Program-made: the position numbers and the translations under genes
Assembly (NCBI RefSeq): GCF_036320965.1
Contig: NC_092241.1
Location: 23,545,555-23,609,554, forward strand
Direction of reading: 5' to 3'
Length of the DNA: 64,000 bases
Origin: Panulirus ornatus
Taxonomy: Eukaryota; Arthropoda; Malacostraca; Decapoda; Palinuridae
Notes under the pieces: model-generated
The model's input: only the letters and a program-made list of their open reading frames with translations
Database searches by the model: none
Told to the model about the DNA's origin: nothing
Shown here: positions 44,525-60,064 of the stretch, piece after piece
Position numbering within the stretch: position 1 is the first letter of the stretch
How the letters are laid out: the number at the start of each line of letters is the position of its first letter

Positions 44525-45342
44525 TTATATTTTCTCCATACGTCCAAACCACTTAAACACACCCTCTTGAGCTCTCTCAACCACACTTTCTATTTCCACA
44601 CGTCTTTCTCACCCTGTTTTTACTTACTCGATCAAACCACCTCACACCACATATCGTCCCCAAACGTTTCATTTCCAACATATCCACCTTCCTCCGCACA
44701 ACTCTCTATATATAGCCCACGCCTTGCAACCATATAACATTGTTGGAACTACTTGTCCTTCGAACGTACCCATTTTTGCTCTCCGAGATAACGTTCTCGA
44801 CTTCCGCACATTCTTCAACGTTCCCAAAACGTTCGCCCCCTCCACCACCATGTGACTAACTTTCGCTACCATGGTTCCATCCGCTGCTAAGTCCACTCCC
44901 AGATATATAAAACACTTCACTTCCTCCAGTTTTTCTCCATTCAAACTTACCTCTCAGTTAACTTATCCCTCAACCCTACTGAACCTAATAAACCTTGCTC
45001 TTGTTCACATTTACTCTCAACATTCTTCTTTCACACACTTTACCAAACTCAGTCGCCAACTTCTGCAGTTTCTCACCCGAATCAGCCACCGGCGCTGTAA
45101 CATCAGCGAACAACAACTGACTCACTTCCCAAGCTCTCTCATCCCGAACAGACTACATACTTGCCTCTTTCTCCAAAACTTTTGCATTCACCTCCCTAAC
45201 TATCCCATCCATAAAAAATTGAACAACCATGGAGACATCATGCACCCCTGCCGCAAACCGACATTCTCTGAGAAGCAATTACTTTTCTTTCTTCCTACTA
45301 GTACACATGCCTTATATCCCTTGTAAGAACTTTTCACTGGTT
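44525..45342 (-). mobile_element. Old RTE-like LINE remnant, minus strand
   Basis: Read leftward from 45342: GCKACVLVGRK, GLRQGCMMSPWLF, catalytic box with ADVTAP (one Asp lost), RVEG, and the C-terminal RRKVDMLEM block to about 44525. No long frame except 44669-44944. Neither UTR present. Confidence 0.82.
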
Positions 45343-45699
45343 CATCTAAGCAGGCAAAAATAACAAAGTATAATCAACATTCATTAGCTTTACGTTGTTT
45401 CTTTTATCCATTTTTCTCTCCACAGGGTTTTGTTTCATGATATAAAGTGTGAATTACGTGTACCATATTCACTTTCACTTTATTCCTTCAATACGCAATA
45501 CGTTTTGGGCAAAGAATACCGCCCATCTTCAGTCATATTGATTACAGATGGTACAACAAGGATGAATCACAAAGTTTTACGGATGACGTAGATGATAAGT
45601 TGACTGGTAAACGTGCTCCCTCTGGTCTATGTGTGATAGTGCGGTCCGTATGGGTTAAACTCGGTGGATCAACGCTTGAGAGGTTTGCCTGGGATCTGA
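45343..45699 (-). mobile_element. 3' region of a second PLE family, with ribozyme-like motif
   Basis: Lies directly downstream, on the minus strand, of the PLE-2 coding remnant. At 45501-45532 the minus strand reads CTGAAGA, TGGGC, a 10-nt loop, GCCCA, then AAAACG. This is the layout of a hammerhead ribozyme core (CTGANGA, stem II, GAAA), with the G of GAAA changed. A pyrimidine-rich CTCTCCACAG near 45424 on the plus strand resembles a splice acceptor but leads nowhere recognisable. Confidence 0.5.
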
Positions 45700-46560
45700 G
45701 CTCCTAGGAAAGTGCGATGAAGGTAGAGATTGGGGTCAATGGGGATACGGTAGAGAACAATAATAAAGTCCTAGCTTCTCCTGTACTTGGATGATTTATG
45801 AAGGGATTATATCCTTTGATGTACGTGCATGGTCTGTTATCTGCAGCATGTATAGGGTCGTGACATTGTCTCAGTACAATCGTATTTTCAATAAGATACC
45901 GAAGAAGGATGTTTGTGTTGTGCTGTTGTTGCACATGTATTTCAGGGCCTCCGTTTTGAAGATGAAGTGTTAAGCATCGACTGAATGGTCCGGTAGTCAT
46001 AACGGTGTAGTTTATGTTGTTCTAGATATACAACCTTCACCTGGGCAGAAATACTTGCAAGCTACATTGGTAGAATGTAGTGTGAGGTTGTTCCTTATAA
46101 GGAAGTTAATAGTTTTCTTGTTCTTGTTGTAAATTATACTGAACCGAGGTTCAGGAATGTTGCAGGCAATATTACTATCGATAATCTCCTTTAGAATACG
46201 GTCCTCAGCCCAATAGACATGTGACATCTGGTTTTTGTAGAAAACTTGATGAACAGCTCCAAGTTGTTATTAGCTTTGATTAAGTAGTCGAGTTTCGAGG
46301 AACATACTTGTCTCTTGATCAATAATTTTGTTACAAAAACCATTGTTAACTACAATTTGCTTGTCTCTGGTGATTTCTTGGTGGAAGAGGTCGCATGTTG
46401 AACAGTTCTTGTAAGCACGACTTAGGTAGACTATAATAACGCTTAGCTTGTACCTCTTGAGGTACTCAACTCCAGCGTCCAGACACCTGCCCAAAACAGT
46501 ACACTCACAGTGTCTTGCAGAACTTGGTCTTATACATGACAAATGTTGAAGTCAGTATAA
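45700..46560 (-). mobile_element. Second Penelope-like family, decayed, minus strand
   Basis: Three minus-strand frames in order: 46270-46542 with LFHQEITRDKQIVVNNGF, 46012-46227 with INFLIRNNLTLHSTNVACKY and CPGEGCI, and 45704-46000 with RCLTLHLQNGGPEIHVQQQH and RYLIENTIVLRQC. These are the linker and GIY-YIG regions of Penelope-type elements, but differ clearly from the PLE family at 6, 36 and 43 kb. The GIY-YIG box is ruined (YTVMTT at the YIGxTT position). Confidence 0.72.
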
Positions 46561-46589
46561 GCTGGGCCCAACTAAAGTCAACTAATGAT

Positions 46590-47491
46590 GAGGGGCAAGT
46601 ATGCAGTCTGTTCGGGATGAGAGAGCTTAGGAAGTGAGTCAGTTGTTGTTCACTGATGATACAGCGCTGGTGGCTGATTCATATGAGAAACTGCAGAAGC
46701 TGGTGACTGAGTTTGGTAAAGTGTGTGAAAGAAGAAAGTTAAGAGTAAATGTGAATAAGAGCAAGGTTATTAGGTACAGTAGGGTTGAGGGTCAAGTCAA
46801 TCGGGAGGTAAGTTTGAATGGAGAAAAACTGGAGGAAGTGAAGTGTTTTAGATATCTGGGAGTGGATCTGGCAGCGGATGGAACCATGGAAGCGGAAGTG
46901 AATCATAGGGTGGGGGAGGGGGCGAGAATCCTGGGAGCCTTGAAGAATGTGTGGAAGTCGAGAACATTATCTCCGAAAGCAAAAATGGCTATGTTTGAAG
47001 GAATAGTGGTTCCAACAATGTTGTATGGTTGCGAGGCGTGGGCTATGAATAGAGTAGTGCGAAAGAGGGTGGATGTGCTGGAAATGAGATGTTTCAGGAC
47101 AATGTGTGGTGTAAGGTGGTTTGATCGAGTAAGTAACGTAAGGGTAAGAGAGATGTGTGGAAATAAAAAGAGCGTGGTTGAGAGAGCAGAAGAGGGTGTT
47201 TTGAATTGGTTTGGGCACATGGAGAGAATGAGTAAGGAAACACTGACAAAGAGGATATATGTGTCGGAGGTGGAGGGAACGAGGAGAAGTGGGAGATCAA
47301 ATTGGAGGTGGAATATGGAATGAAAAAGATTTTGAGTGATCGGAGCCTGAACATGCAGGAGGGTGAAAGGTGGGAAAGGAATAAAGTGAATTAGATCGAT
47401 GTGGTATACCGGGGTCGACGTGCTGTCAATGGGTTGAATCAGGGCATGTCAAGCGTCTGGGGTAAACCATGGAAAGCTGTGTAGGTATTTA
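46590..47491 (+). mobile_element. RTE-like LINE, truncated at both ends, plus strand
   Basis: Starts at RGASMQSVRDERA, TAG at 46629, then a 229-codon frame (46634-47323). It runs through the C-terminal domain and the first few bases of a short-type 3' UTR, then breaks at 47491 into an opposite-strand LINE. Confidence 0.9.
46634..47323 (+). pseudogene. LINE RT core and C-terminal domain fragment
   Basis: 229 codons with LLFTDDTALVADSYEKLQ (FADD changed to FTDD), [48 protein letters not shown]. The frame is lost near 47310 by a small deletion in the RWKDGVKK block. Confidence 0.86.
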
Positions 47492-47493
47492 TA

Positions 47494-49490
47494 TTCAAAC
47501 TTACCTCCCAATTGACTTGACCCTCGACCCTACTGTACCTAATTACCTTGCTCTTATTCACATTTACTCTTAACTTTCTTCTTTCACACACTTTACCAAA
47601 CTCAGTCACCAGCTTCTGCAGTTTCTCACATGAATCAGCCACGAGCGCTGTATCATCAGCGAACAACAACTGACTCACTTCCCAAGCTCTCTCATCCCCA
47701 ACAGACTTCATACTTGCCCCTCTTTCCAAAACTCTTGCTTTCACCTCCCTAACAACCCCATCCATAAACAAATTGAACAACCATGGAGACATCACACACC
47801 CCTGCCGCAAAATTACATTCACTGAGAACCAATCATTTTCCTCTCTTCCTACACGTACAAATGCCTTACATCCTCGATAAAAACTTTTCACTGCTTCTAA
47901 CAACTTGCCTCCCACACCATATATTATTAATACCTTCCACAGAGCATCTCTATCAACTCTATCATATGCCTTCTCCAGATCCATAAATGCTACATACAAA
48001 TCCATTTCCTTTTCTAAGTATTTCTCACATACAATCTTCAAAGCAAACACATGATTCACACATCCTCTACCACTTCTGAAACCACCCTGCTTTTTTGAAA
48101 GCACACCCATTTTTGCTTTCCGAGATAATGTTCTCGACTTCCACACATTCTTCAAGGCTCCCAGAATTTTCGCCCCCTCCCCCACCCTATGATCCACTTC
48201 CGCTTCCATGGTTCCATCCGCTGCTAGATCCACTCCCAGATATCTAAAACACTTTACTTCCTCCAGTTTTTCTCCATTCAAACTTACCTCCCAATTGACT
48301 TGACCCTCAACCCTACTGTACCTAATAACCTTGCTCTTATTCACATTTACTCTTAACTTTCTTCTTTCACACACTTTACCAAACTCAGTCACCAGCTTCT
48401 GCAGTTTCTCACATGAATCAGCCACCAGCGCTGTATCATCAGCGAACAACAACTGACTCACTTCCCAAGCTCTCTCATCCACAACAGACTTCATACTTGC
48501 CCCTCTTTTCAAACCTCTTGCATTCACCTCCCTAACAACCTGATCCATAAACAAATTAAACAACCATGGAGACATCACACACCCCTGCCGCAAACCTACA
48601 TTCACTGAGAACCAATCACTTTCCTCTCTTCCTACACGTACACATGCCTTACATCCTCGATAAAAACTTTTCACTGCTTCTAACAACTTGCCTCCCACAC
48701 CATATATTATTAATACCTTCCACAGAGCATCTCTATCCACTCTAACATATGCCTTCTCCAGATCCATAAATGCTACATACAAATCCATTTGCTTTTGTAA
48801 GTATTTCTCACATACATTCTTCAAAGCAAACACCTGATCCACACATCCTCTACCACTTCTGAAACCACACTGCTCTTCCCCAATCTGATGCTCTGTACAT
48901 GCCTTCACCCTCTCAATCAATACCCTCCCATATAATTTACCAGGAATACTCAACAAACTTATACCTCTGTAATTTGAGCACTCACTCTCATCCCCTTTGC
49001 CTTTGTACAATGGCACTATGCACGCATTCCGCCAATCCTCAGGCACCTCACCATGAGTCATACATACATCAAATAACCTTACCAACCAGTCAATAATACA
49101 GTCACCCCCTTTTTTAATAAATTCCACTGCAATACCATCCAAACCTGCTGCTTTGCCGGCTTTCATCTTCCGCAAAGCTTTTACTACCTCTTCTCTGTTT
49201 ACCAAATCATTTTCCCTAACCCTCTCACTTTGCACACCACCTCGACCAAAACACCCTATATCTGCCACTCTATCATCACACACATTCAACAAACCTTCAA
49301 AATACTCACTCCATCTCCTTCTCACATCACCACTACTTGTTATCACCTCCCCATTTGCGCCCTTCACTGAAGTTCCCATTTGCTCCCTTGTCTTAAGCAC
49401 TTTATTTACCTCCTTCCAGAACATCTTTTTATTCTCCCTAAAATTTAATGATACTCTCTCACCCCAACTCTCATTTCCCCTCTTTTTCAC
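47494..49490 (-). pseudogene. LINE RT with two RT cores in one open frame
   Basis: An open frame of about 666 LINE codons without a stop. First core: [79 protein letters not shown]. Then the C-terminal start [16 protein letters not shown] to RTLSRKAKMG. Junction near 48098. Second core: [27 protein letters not shown], a GLRQG box degraded to VILRQGCVMSP, and a second LLFADDTALVADS. Too long for the family, so a structural chimera. Confidence 0.9.
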
Positions 49491-52160
<2,670 letters not shown>

Positions 52161-52229
52161 GCATCACAGCTGTCATGGGAAGCACAGTCCACATCATCCG
52201 GCTGATAACATGGTTGCTACAGTGTCCTG

Positions 52230-55200
52230 TACTTACACCATCACTGTTACGACTACCAACACTGTCACCACTGATGTTAGTACTACCAACACTGTCACCG
52301 ATGATGTTATGACTACCAACACTATCACCTCTGATGTTAGCACTGTCAACACTATCACCACTGATGTTTGTTCTACCAACACTGTCACCGATGATGTTAT
52401 GACTACCAACACTATCACCAATATTGTTCTTACTACCAACATTGTCACCACTGAAGCTATTACTACCAACACTGTCACCACTAATCTTAGCACTGACAAC
52501 ACTATCACCAATGAAGTCAGTGTTTCCAACACTATCACCACTAATGTTAATATTACAAACACTATCACCTTGAATTTTAGTAATACTAGCACTGTCACCC
52601 ATGATGTTATTACTATCAACACTGTCACCAGTGATGTTACGAATACCAACACTGTCACCACTGAAGTTAGTACTACCAACAATGTCACCACTGATGTTAT
52701 TACTACCAATAATGTCACCACTGATGTTATTACTACCAACACTGTCACCACTGATGTTAGCACTGTCAACACTATTACCACTGATGTTTGTACTACCAAC
52801 ACTGTCACCACTGATGCTATTACTACCAACACTGGCACCACTGCTCTTAGTACTGCCAACACTGTCACCACTGAAGTTAGTACTACCAACACTATCACCA
52901 ATTATGTTAGGACTACAAACACTATCACCTTGAATATTAGTACTACCAACAGTCTCACCACTGGTGTTAGTTCTACCAACAATGACACCACTGATGTTAT
53001 TCCCACCAACACTGACACCACCGATGTTATTACTACCAACACTGTCATCACTAATGTCATTACTACCAACATTGTCACCACTGATGTGAGTACCACCAAC
53101 ATCGTCACCACTGACGTTACGACTACCAACACTGTCACCACGGATGTTAGAGCTACCAACACTATCACCACTGATGCTATATTACTACCAACACTGTCAC
53201 CACCGATTTTAGTACTGACAACACTTTCACCACTGATGATAGTACCACCAACACTGTCACCACTGATGTTATCACTACCAACTCTGTCACCACCAATCTT
53301 AGCACCGCCAACACTGTCACCGCCGATGTTAGTACTGCCAACACTATCACCAATGATGTTAGTACTACCAACACTATCACCTTGAATTTTAGTACTACCA
53401 ACAATGTCACCACTGATGTTAGTACTACCAACACTTACACCACTGATGTTATTACTACCAACACTGACACCATTAATGTTATTACTGATAAACACTTTCA
53501 CCACTGATGTTATTACGACCAAAAGTTTCACCACTAATGTTATTTCTACCAACATTGTCACCACTGATGTTAGTACTACCAACATTGTCACCACTGATGT
53601 CACGACTACCAACAATGTCACCAGTGATGTTACGACTATCACCACTGTCACCAATGATGTTAGTACTAGCAACGCTGTCACCACTGATATTAGTATTACC
53701 AACACTGTCACTAATAATATTACTACTACCAACTCTCGCACAAATGATGTTACGACTACCAACGCTGTTACCTGTAATGTTAATACTACAAACACTATCG
53801 ACATTGATGTTAGTACTAAAAACATTGTCACCACAGATGTTATTACTACCAACTCTGTCACCACTGATGTTATTACTACCAACACTGTCACCGATTATGT
53901 TAGTACTACAAACACTGTCACCACTGATTTTAGTACTACCAACGCTGTCACCACTGATGTAGGTACTATCAACACTGTCGCCACTGATGTTAGTACTACC
54001 AACATTGTCACCACTGATGTCACGACTACCAACAATGTCACCAGTGATGTTACGACTATCACCACTGTCACCACTGATGTTAGCACTACCAACACTGTCC
54101 CACTGATGTTAGTATTACCAACTCTGTCACCACTGATGTTATTACTACCAACACTGTCACCAATGATGTTATTACTACCAACACTGTCACCACTCATGTT
54201 AGCAATGCCAACACTGTCATCACTGGTGTTAGTACTAACAACACTGTCACAACTGATGTTAGTACTTCCAACACTGTCACCTCTGATGTTATCACTACCA
54301 ACACTGTCACCACTAATGTTAGTACCAGCAACACTGTCACCACTGATGTTAGTACTACCAACACTGTCACCACTGATGTTATTTCTACCAACACTATCAT
54401 CACCGAGGTTAGTACTATCAACACTTCTGAAGTTAGTACAACCAACACTGCCACCACTGATGTTAGTCTCACCAGCACTGTCATCACTGATGTTACGACT
54501 AGCAATAAAGTCATCAATCATGATATTACGACCAACGCTTTCACCACTGATGTTACAACTACAAACACTCTCACCACTGATCTTCGTACAACGAACACTG
54601 TCACGATTGATGTTACAACTACCAACACTGTCACCACTAATGTTATTACTACCAACACTGTCACCACCGATATTACCACTACCAACACTGTCACAACTGA
54701 TGTTCCAACTAACAACAGTGTCAACACTGATCATAGTACTACCAACACTGTCACCAATGATGTTAGTACTACCAACACTATCATCACTGATGTTACGACT
54801 ACCAACACTGTCACCACTAGCATTAGTACTACCAACGCTGTCACCTCTAAAGTTAGTACTACCAACACTGTCACCACTGATGTTACGACTACCAACACTG
54901 TCACCAATGATGTTAATACTACCAACACTGTCACCACTGATGTTATTTCTACCAACTCCGTCACCACTGATGTTAGTAACACCAACACTGTCACCACTGA
55001 TGTTATTACTACCAAACTTTCACCAGTGACGTTATTACTACCAACACTGTCACCACAGATGTTACGACTACCAAGACTGTCACCACTGATGTTAGTACTA
55101 CCTACACTCTAACCAATGAAGTTAGTACTACCATCACTGTCACCAATTATGTTATTCCTACCGACACTGTCACCAGTGATGTTATGACTACCAACACTGT

Positions 55201-57050
55201 CACCACTGACGGTAGCACTACCAACACTGTCATCAATGACGTTAGTACTATAAACACTGTCACCACTGATGTTATTACTACCAACATTGTCACCACTGAT
55301 GTTATTTTACCGACAATGTCACCACTGATGTTAGTACTACCAACAATGTCACCACTGATGTTAGCACTACCAACACTGTCACCACTGATGTTAGCACTAC
55401 CACCACTGTCATCAGTGATGTTACGACTACCAACACTTTAACCTTTGATGTTAGTACTACCAACACTGTCACCACTGAAATTATTCCTACCAGCACTGTC
55501 GCCACTAATATTATTTTTACCAACACTTTCACCACTGATGATAGTAATACCAACACTGTCACCACTGATGTTAGTAACACCAACACTGTTACCATTGATG
55601 ATGTTACTACCAACACTTTCACCACTACTGTTATTACTACCAACACTGTCACCAGTGATGTTACGAATAACAACACTGTCACCACTGATGTTAGTGCTGC
55701 CAACACTCTAACCAATGAAGTTAGTACTACCAGCACTGTCACCACTGATGTTATTACTACCAACACTGTCACTAGTGATGTTATGACTTCCAACACTGTC
55801 ATCAATGATGTTAGTACTATAAACACTGTCACCACTAATGTCATTATAACCAACACTGTCACTAATGATGTTAGTTTTACCGACAATGTCACCATTGATG
55901 TTAGTTCTACCGAAACTGTCACCTCTGATGTTAGTACTACCAACACTGTCACCAATGATGTTAGCGCTACCAACACTGTCACCATTGATATTAGTACTGA
56001 CAACACTGTCGCCACTGATGTTATTACTACCAACAATGTTACCACTGATGTTAGCACTACCAACACTGTCACCACTGATGTTAGTACTTCCAACACTGTC
56101 ACCACTGATGTTAGTACTACCAACACTGTCTCCATTGATGTTAGTTCTACCAACCACTGATGTTAGTACTGCCAACAGTCACCACTGATGTTAGTACTAC
56201 CAACACTGTCATTACTACCAACTACAACTGTCAGTTGTACAACTTGTACTACAACTACCAACTACACTGTCAGTACTACCAACATGGTCACCACTGATGT
56301 TAGTACTACCAGCACTGTCAACACAGATGTTAATACTACCAACACTGTCACCACTAATGTTAGTACTACCAACACTGTCACCACTGACGTTTTTACTACA
56401 ACACTGTCACCACTGATATTAGCAATGCCAACACTGACACCATCGATGCTATGAAAACCAACTCTGTCACCAATGATGTTATTAATACCAACACTGTCAC
56501 CAATGATGTTACGATTACCAACACTGTCACTACTGATGTTCTTACTACCAACACACCCACCACTGTTGTTGTTACTACCAACACTGTCACCACTGATGTT
56601 CCGACTACCAACATTGTCACCACTGATGTTACAACTACCAACAGTGTCACCACTGATGTTAGTACTACCAACAGTGTCACCATTGATGTTAGTACTACCA
56701 ACACTGTCACCACTGATGTTAGTACTACCAACAGTCACCACTGATCCTAGTACTACCAACACTGTTACCACTGATGTTAGTATTACCAACACTGTCACCA
56801 CTGATGTTAGTACTAACAATACTGTCACCACTGATGTTAGTATTACCAACACTATCACCACTGATGTTAGTACTACCAACTTCGTCGCCATTATTGTTAT
56901 TACTACCAACTGATGTTTTTTGAACCAACACTGTCACCTTTGATGTTATCAATACCAACACTGTTACCACTGTTGTTAAACTAGCACTACTACCATTGTT
57001 GTTACCACTGTCAACACTGTCACCTCTGCTGTTACCAACAGTGATGTCAC
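52230..57050. repeat. 30-bp minisatellite array, about 160 copies
   Basis: Unit ACTACCAACA CTGTCACCAC TGATGTTAGT, in constant 30-bp phase for thousands of bases with a few small indels. Units vary mainly at the last codon (AGT, ATT, ACG) and at CCACTGATG. All three plus frames and two minus frames are largely stop-free. Open frames of 100-540 codons (TTNTVTTDVS repeats in one frame, LMLVLPTLSP in another, VVTVLVVLTS on the minus strand) follow automatically. Frame-changing indels split them. A mucin-like gene cannot be excluded but nothing beyond openness supports it. Confidence 0.96.
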
Positions 57051-57384
57051 TGTTGTTAGTAGTTTCAGCACTTCCATCCTCTCGCCATGACAAGGATCAC
57101 GTACTTCACTAACTGATACACTATACAGTGTGGTCAGCGTGAGGTGATGTGGGCAAAAGCCTGTTGACGCAAAGTGTGACGTCATTTGGAGGAGCGCCGG
57201 GTGGATCCATCCACTTTAGCCTGCCTGGCGCTGAGGGTACGAATTCTGATCTGCCCAGTGACTCGTCTGTGCCGTGTTTTACCTCACACTTCCATTATCT
57301 GAACAACCACTGTGATGATCCGAAGGTGATGATGGGAATGGAATTCTTCGCCTGCATACCTGCTCTTCTCTTCAAGATCCTTTA
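57051..57384. other. Unique flank of the 30-bp array
   Basis: Array decays to about 57050. A perfect TGACGTCA palindrome (CRE-like) lies at 57177-57184. No gene recognised. Confidence 0.4.
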
Positions 57385-57480
57385 TCTCACCTCCCTCACT
57401 GACCCATCCATAAACAGATTAAGCAGCAATGGTGGCATCAAACACCCATGCCGCAGACCCACCTTATTCAAAACTTTAAT
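57385..57480 (-). mobile_element. Short RTE-like LINE remnant
   Basis: The minus strand reads VGLRHGCLMPPLLLNLFMDG-like, matching RT motif B (GLRQGCVMSPWLFNLFMDG in better copies). Only about 95 bp survive; isolated from other LINE sequence. Confidence 0.65.
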
Positions 57481-59190
57481 GAATTTCAACAGAAAAATTG
57501 ATGTACAGAACCATGATGGATACCGTATGTTACAGCTTGAGTGAGTTCACGAGGCGAGGAAGAGGGAACACATCAGACAATATAATGACAACGCATCCAT
57601 ATGACACATGACGACCCTCAGCTGCCACACTAGCTGACTCAGGTCTCTCTCCCAGCCTTCATAACATGGGGCTCCTACAGCTGGCCCAAGCCATGATTAG
57701 GAACTCAGGCGTTACAGTGAGCAGCTCAGAAGTTCCAGCCTCACAGTGGATGGGACACTGCTGTTGATGGCAGTGTCTTCCAGGATCTCTCGCAGCTTCA
57801 AGCTGAGTCAGTATCCCAGCTCCCACCGCCAAAAACGGGCAATAACAGGATATGACGGGAGCGAACCCGGCAGAATGACTCCATGCAGATGCATCCCGGG
57901 AGCTGACGCTAAGGTAAGTGTCCATGAGGGACCAGGCAAACATCGTCGAACCTAAACTAAGACTTGATGAAGTCGGGTTAATGAGCTCAGCTGGATGACT
58001 TCAGGAGGACTCACGACGGATCATTGTGTTAAGGGAGGGAACTCGATCACATTCGTAAATCCAAGTCATGTATTCGAAGAATTCCTGCACGTCAGGAGCT
58101 CCTGCAGGTGACAGTATGGACATTATGAGGATATGTGTCAGTAGCAACACATTCATGCTCCCGCATGGGCGCGTCAAGGACTAGATGGCCATAATAACAT
58201 TCAGTAAGAATCCTGTGTAAACTTGTGTTTCATTCATTTACTTTGATAACCAAATTCCTTCCGTGTGAAACGTTATCTCAGCGTCTCAACTTTGAATCAC
58301 GAGACAAAAGACCCGTGTTGGAGTGCAGTAGCATTAAAAAACTGTAGTTAGTTTACCTTCATATCATTCAGATTTAATCTTTGTATTTCATATGATATAG
58401 ATATTGTGTGACTGATAGTCTTAGTTCTGCTGCTGCTATTACTGCTGTTGTTGTTGTAGTTAAGCAAGACAAGGTGTTACCCTGATACAACATCTCAACA
58501 ACATGACAAGGTATTGAGATGTTAGTCTATCAAACCACAAAAAAAGAGGATAAGTTGTTACTGCAAGTATTCAGTTACATCAAAGATAGGGCAATACGTT
58601 GTTACAACAACTAGTAAACCCCAATAATGAAATAGTGAGGTTGATGACTTCTTATTACAACTGTTAAACATAACAACCACAACGAAGAGCCACAGCTGGT
58701 TCTACAGGTTCGAGTTATACAAACAGCTGACACGATCACTGCAGCTGCCACAACTTGTGATTGTCTCCCTCAGAGATGAAGGTACTGTCTGATGCGAGTG
58801 CAGGAGCAAGTTTTGTTATATACCCATGTTAGCGGGGTATACACAAAGGTTAACTCAGGTAGAGATGTCAATCGACAGATACGGAGGTCATGTTTCAAAT
58901 AGACTTTTTTAGTTGGGTTGAGGGGAATATATGAGTTACATGTTGCGTAGAGAGATCATCTGTCAGATTCATGATTCACCTGTAGGAGACAGAGACCTTC
59001 TGTCAGACACAGACACTTAATACATACAGAGGTCATTCATCTATGAAATACAGACGTTATCTTTCCGAATACAGAGTTTACCACGTACAAAGATCATCTG
59101 TCAGATACACATGTCCCTCTTAAGTCATAGAGGTCACTTATAGATACAGGGGTCAAGTGATGATACAGAGGTGTCCTGTCAGATTAAGTG
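57481..59190. other. Unique sequence, no gene recognised
   Basis: Mixed-composition DNA without long frames or known repeats. The 59000-59190 part has spaced GTCAGATACA-like motifs that look like decayed relatives of the 38-bp array that follows. Confidence 0.45.
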
Positions 59191-59204
59191 ATCATCTGTC
59201 AAAT

Positions 59205-59592
59205 TCAGATGTTACCTGTCAGATGCAGCAGTCACATGTCAGACACATGTTACCTGTCAGATTCAGCAGTCACATGTCAGACACATGTTACCTGTCAGAT
59301 TCAGCAGTCACATGTCAGACACATGTTACCTGTCAGATTCAACAGTCACATGTCAGACACATGTTACCTGTCAGATTCAACAGTCACATGTCAGACACAT
59401 GTTACCTGTCAGATTCAACAGTCACATGTCAGACACATGTTACCTGTCAGATTCAACAGTCACATGTCAGACACATGTTACCTGTCAGATTCAACAGTCA
59501 CATGTCAGACACATGTTACCTGTCAGATTCAACAGTCACATGTCAGACACATGTTACCTGTCAGATTCAACAGTCACATGTCAGACACAAGG
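59205..59592. repeat. 38-bp minisatellite, about 10 copies
   Basis: Unit of 38 bp confirmed between ACACATGTTA boxes at 59281 and 59319. Each unit holds CAGTCACATGTCAGACAC and ATGTTACCTGTCAGATTC. First copies have CAGCAG, later ones CAACAG. The non-multiple-of-three length still leaves all three plus frames open, each cycling every 38 codons. Confidence 0.96.
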
Positions 59593-59679
59593 GTCATGTG
59601 TGACACACACCACTGATCATTTTCGGAGGTCACCTTGCACTGTCTTGTGGCAGCGACATGTCGTCTGCCTCTTTATCAT

Positions 59680-59985
59680 CAGGCCAGCCAGACCTGACGT
59701 GGCCATCATGAGGCCAGCCAGACCTGACGTGGCCATCATGAGGCCACCCAGACCTGACGTGGCCATCATGAGGCCAGCCAGACCTGACGTGGCCATCATG
59801 AGGCCACCCAGACCTGACGTGGCCATCATGAGGCCAGCCAGACCTGACGTGGCCATCATGAGGCCACCCAGACCTGACGTGGCCATCATGAGGCCACCCA
59901 GACCTGACGTGGCCATCATGGGGCCAGCCAGACCTGACGTGGCCATCATGAGGCCAGCCAGACCTGATGTGGCCATCGTTAGTGT
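59680..59985. repeat. 30-bp minisatellite, about 10 copies
   Basis: Unit AGGCCAGCCA GACCTGACGT GGCCATCATG, with G or C alternating in CAGCC/CACCC between successive units. Plus frame reads RPARPDVAIM/RPPRPDVAIM. Unrelated to the 30-bp array at 52 kb. Confidence 0.96.
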
Positions 59986-60064
59986 GTACCCAGACTGCAC
60001 CAGTGGACAGATCACACAGCTCTGGGCCAACTTATGTCATAAAAAATGAGGCGAAGAATAAAGA

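Noticed and set aside
45405..45426. Splice acceptor (pyrimidine tract plus CTCTCCACAG)
   Set aside because: The following open frame runs antisense through the PLE 3' region and shows no domain; likely chance.
53404..55029. 541-codon frame in the 30-bp array as a mucin-like gene
   Set aside because: Openness follows from the stop-free 30-bp unit. Different frames are open in different parts, indels switch frame, and no signal peptide or flanking exon was seen. Kept only as a question in the findings.
52233..56909. Minus-strand hydrophobic frames (VVTVLVVLTS repeats) as membrane proteins
   Set aside because: Same repeat artefact read on the other strand.
57177..57184. TGACGTCA as a cAMP-response promoter element
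   Set aside because: A single 8-bp palindrome in 64 kb with no identifiable gene downstream.
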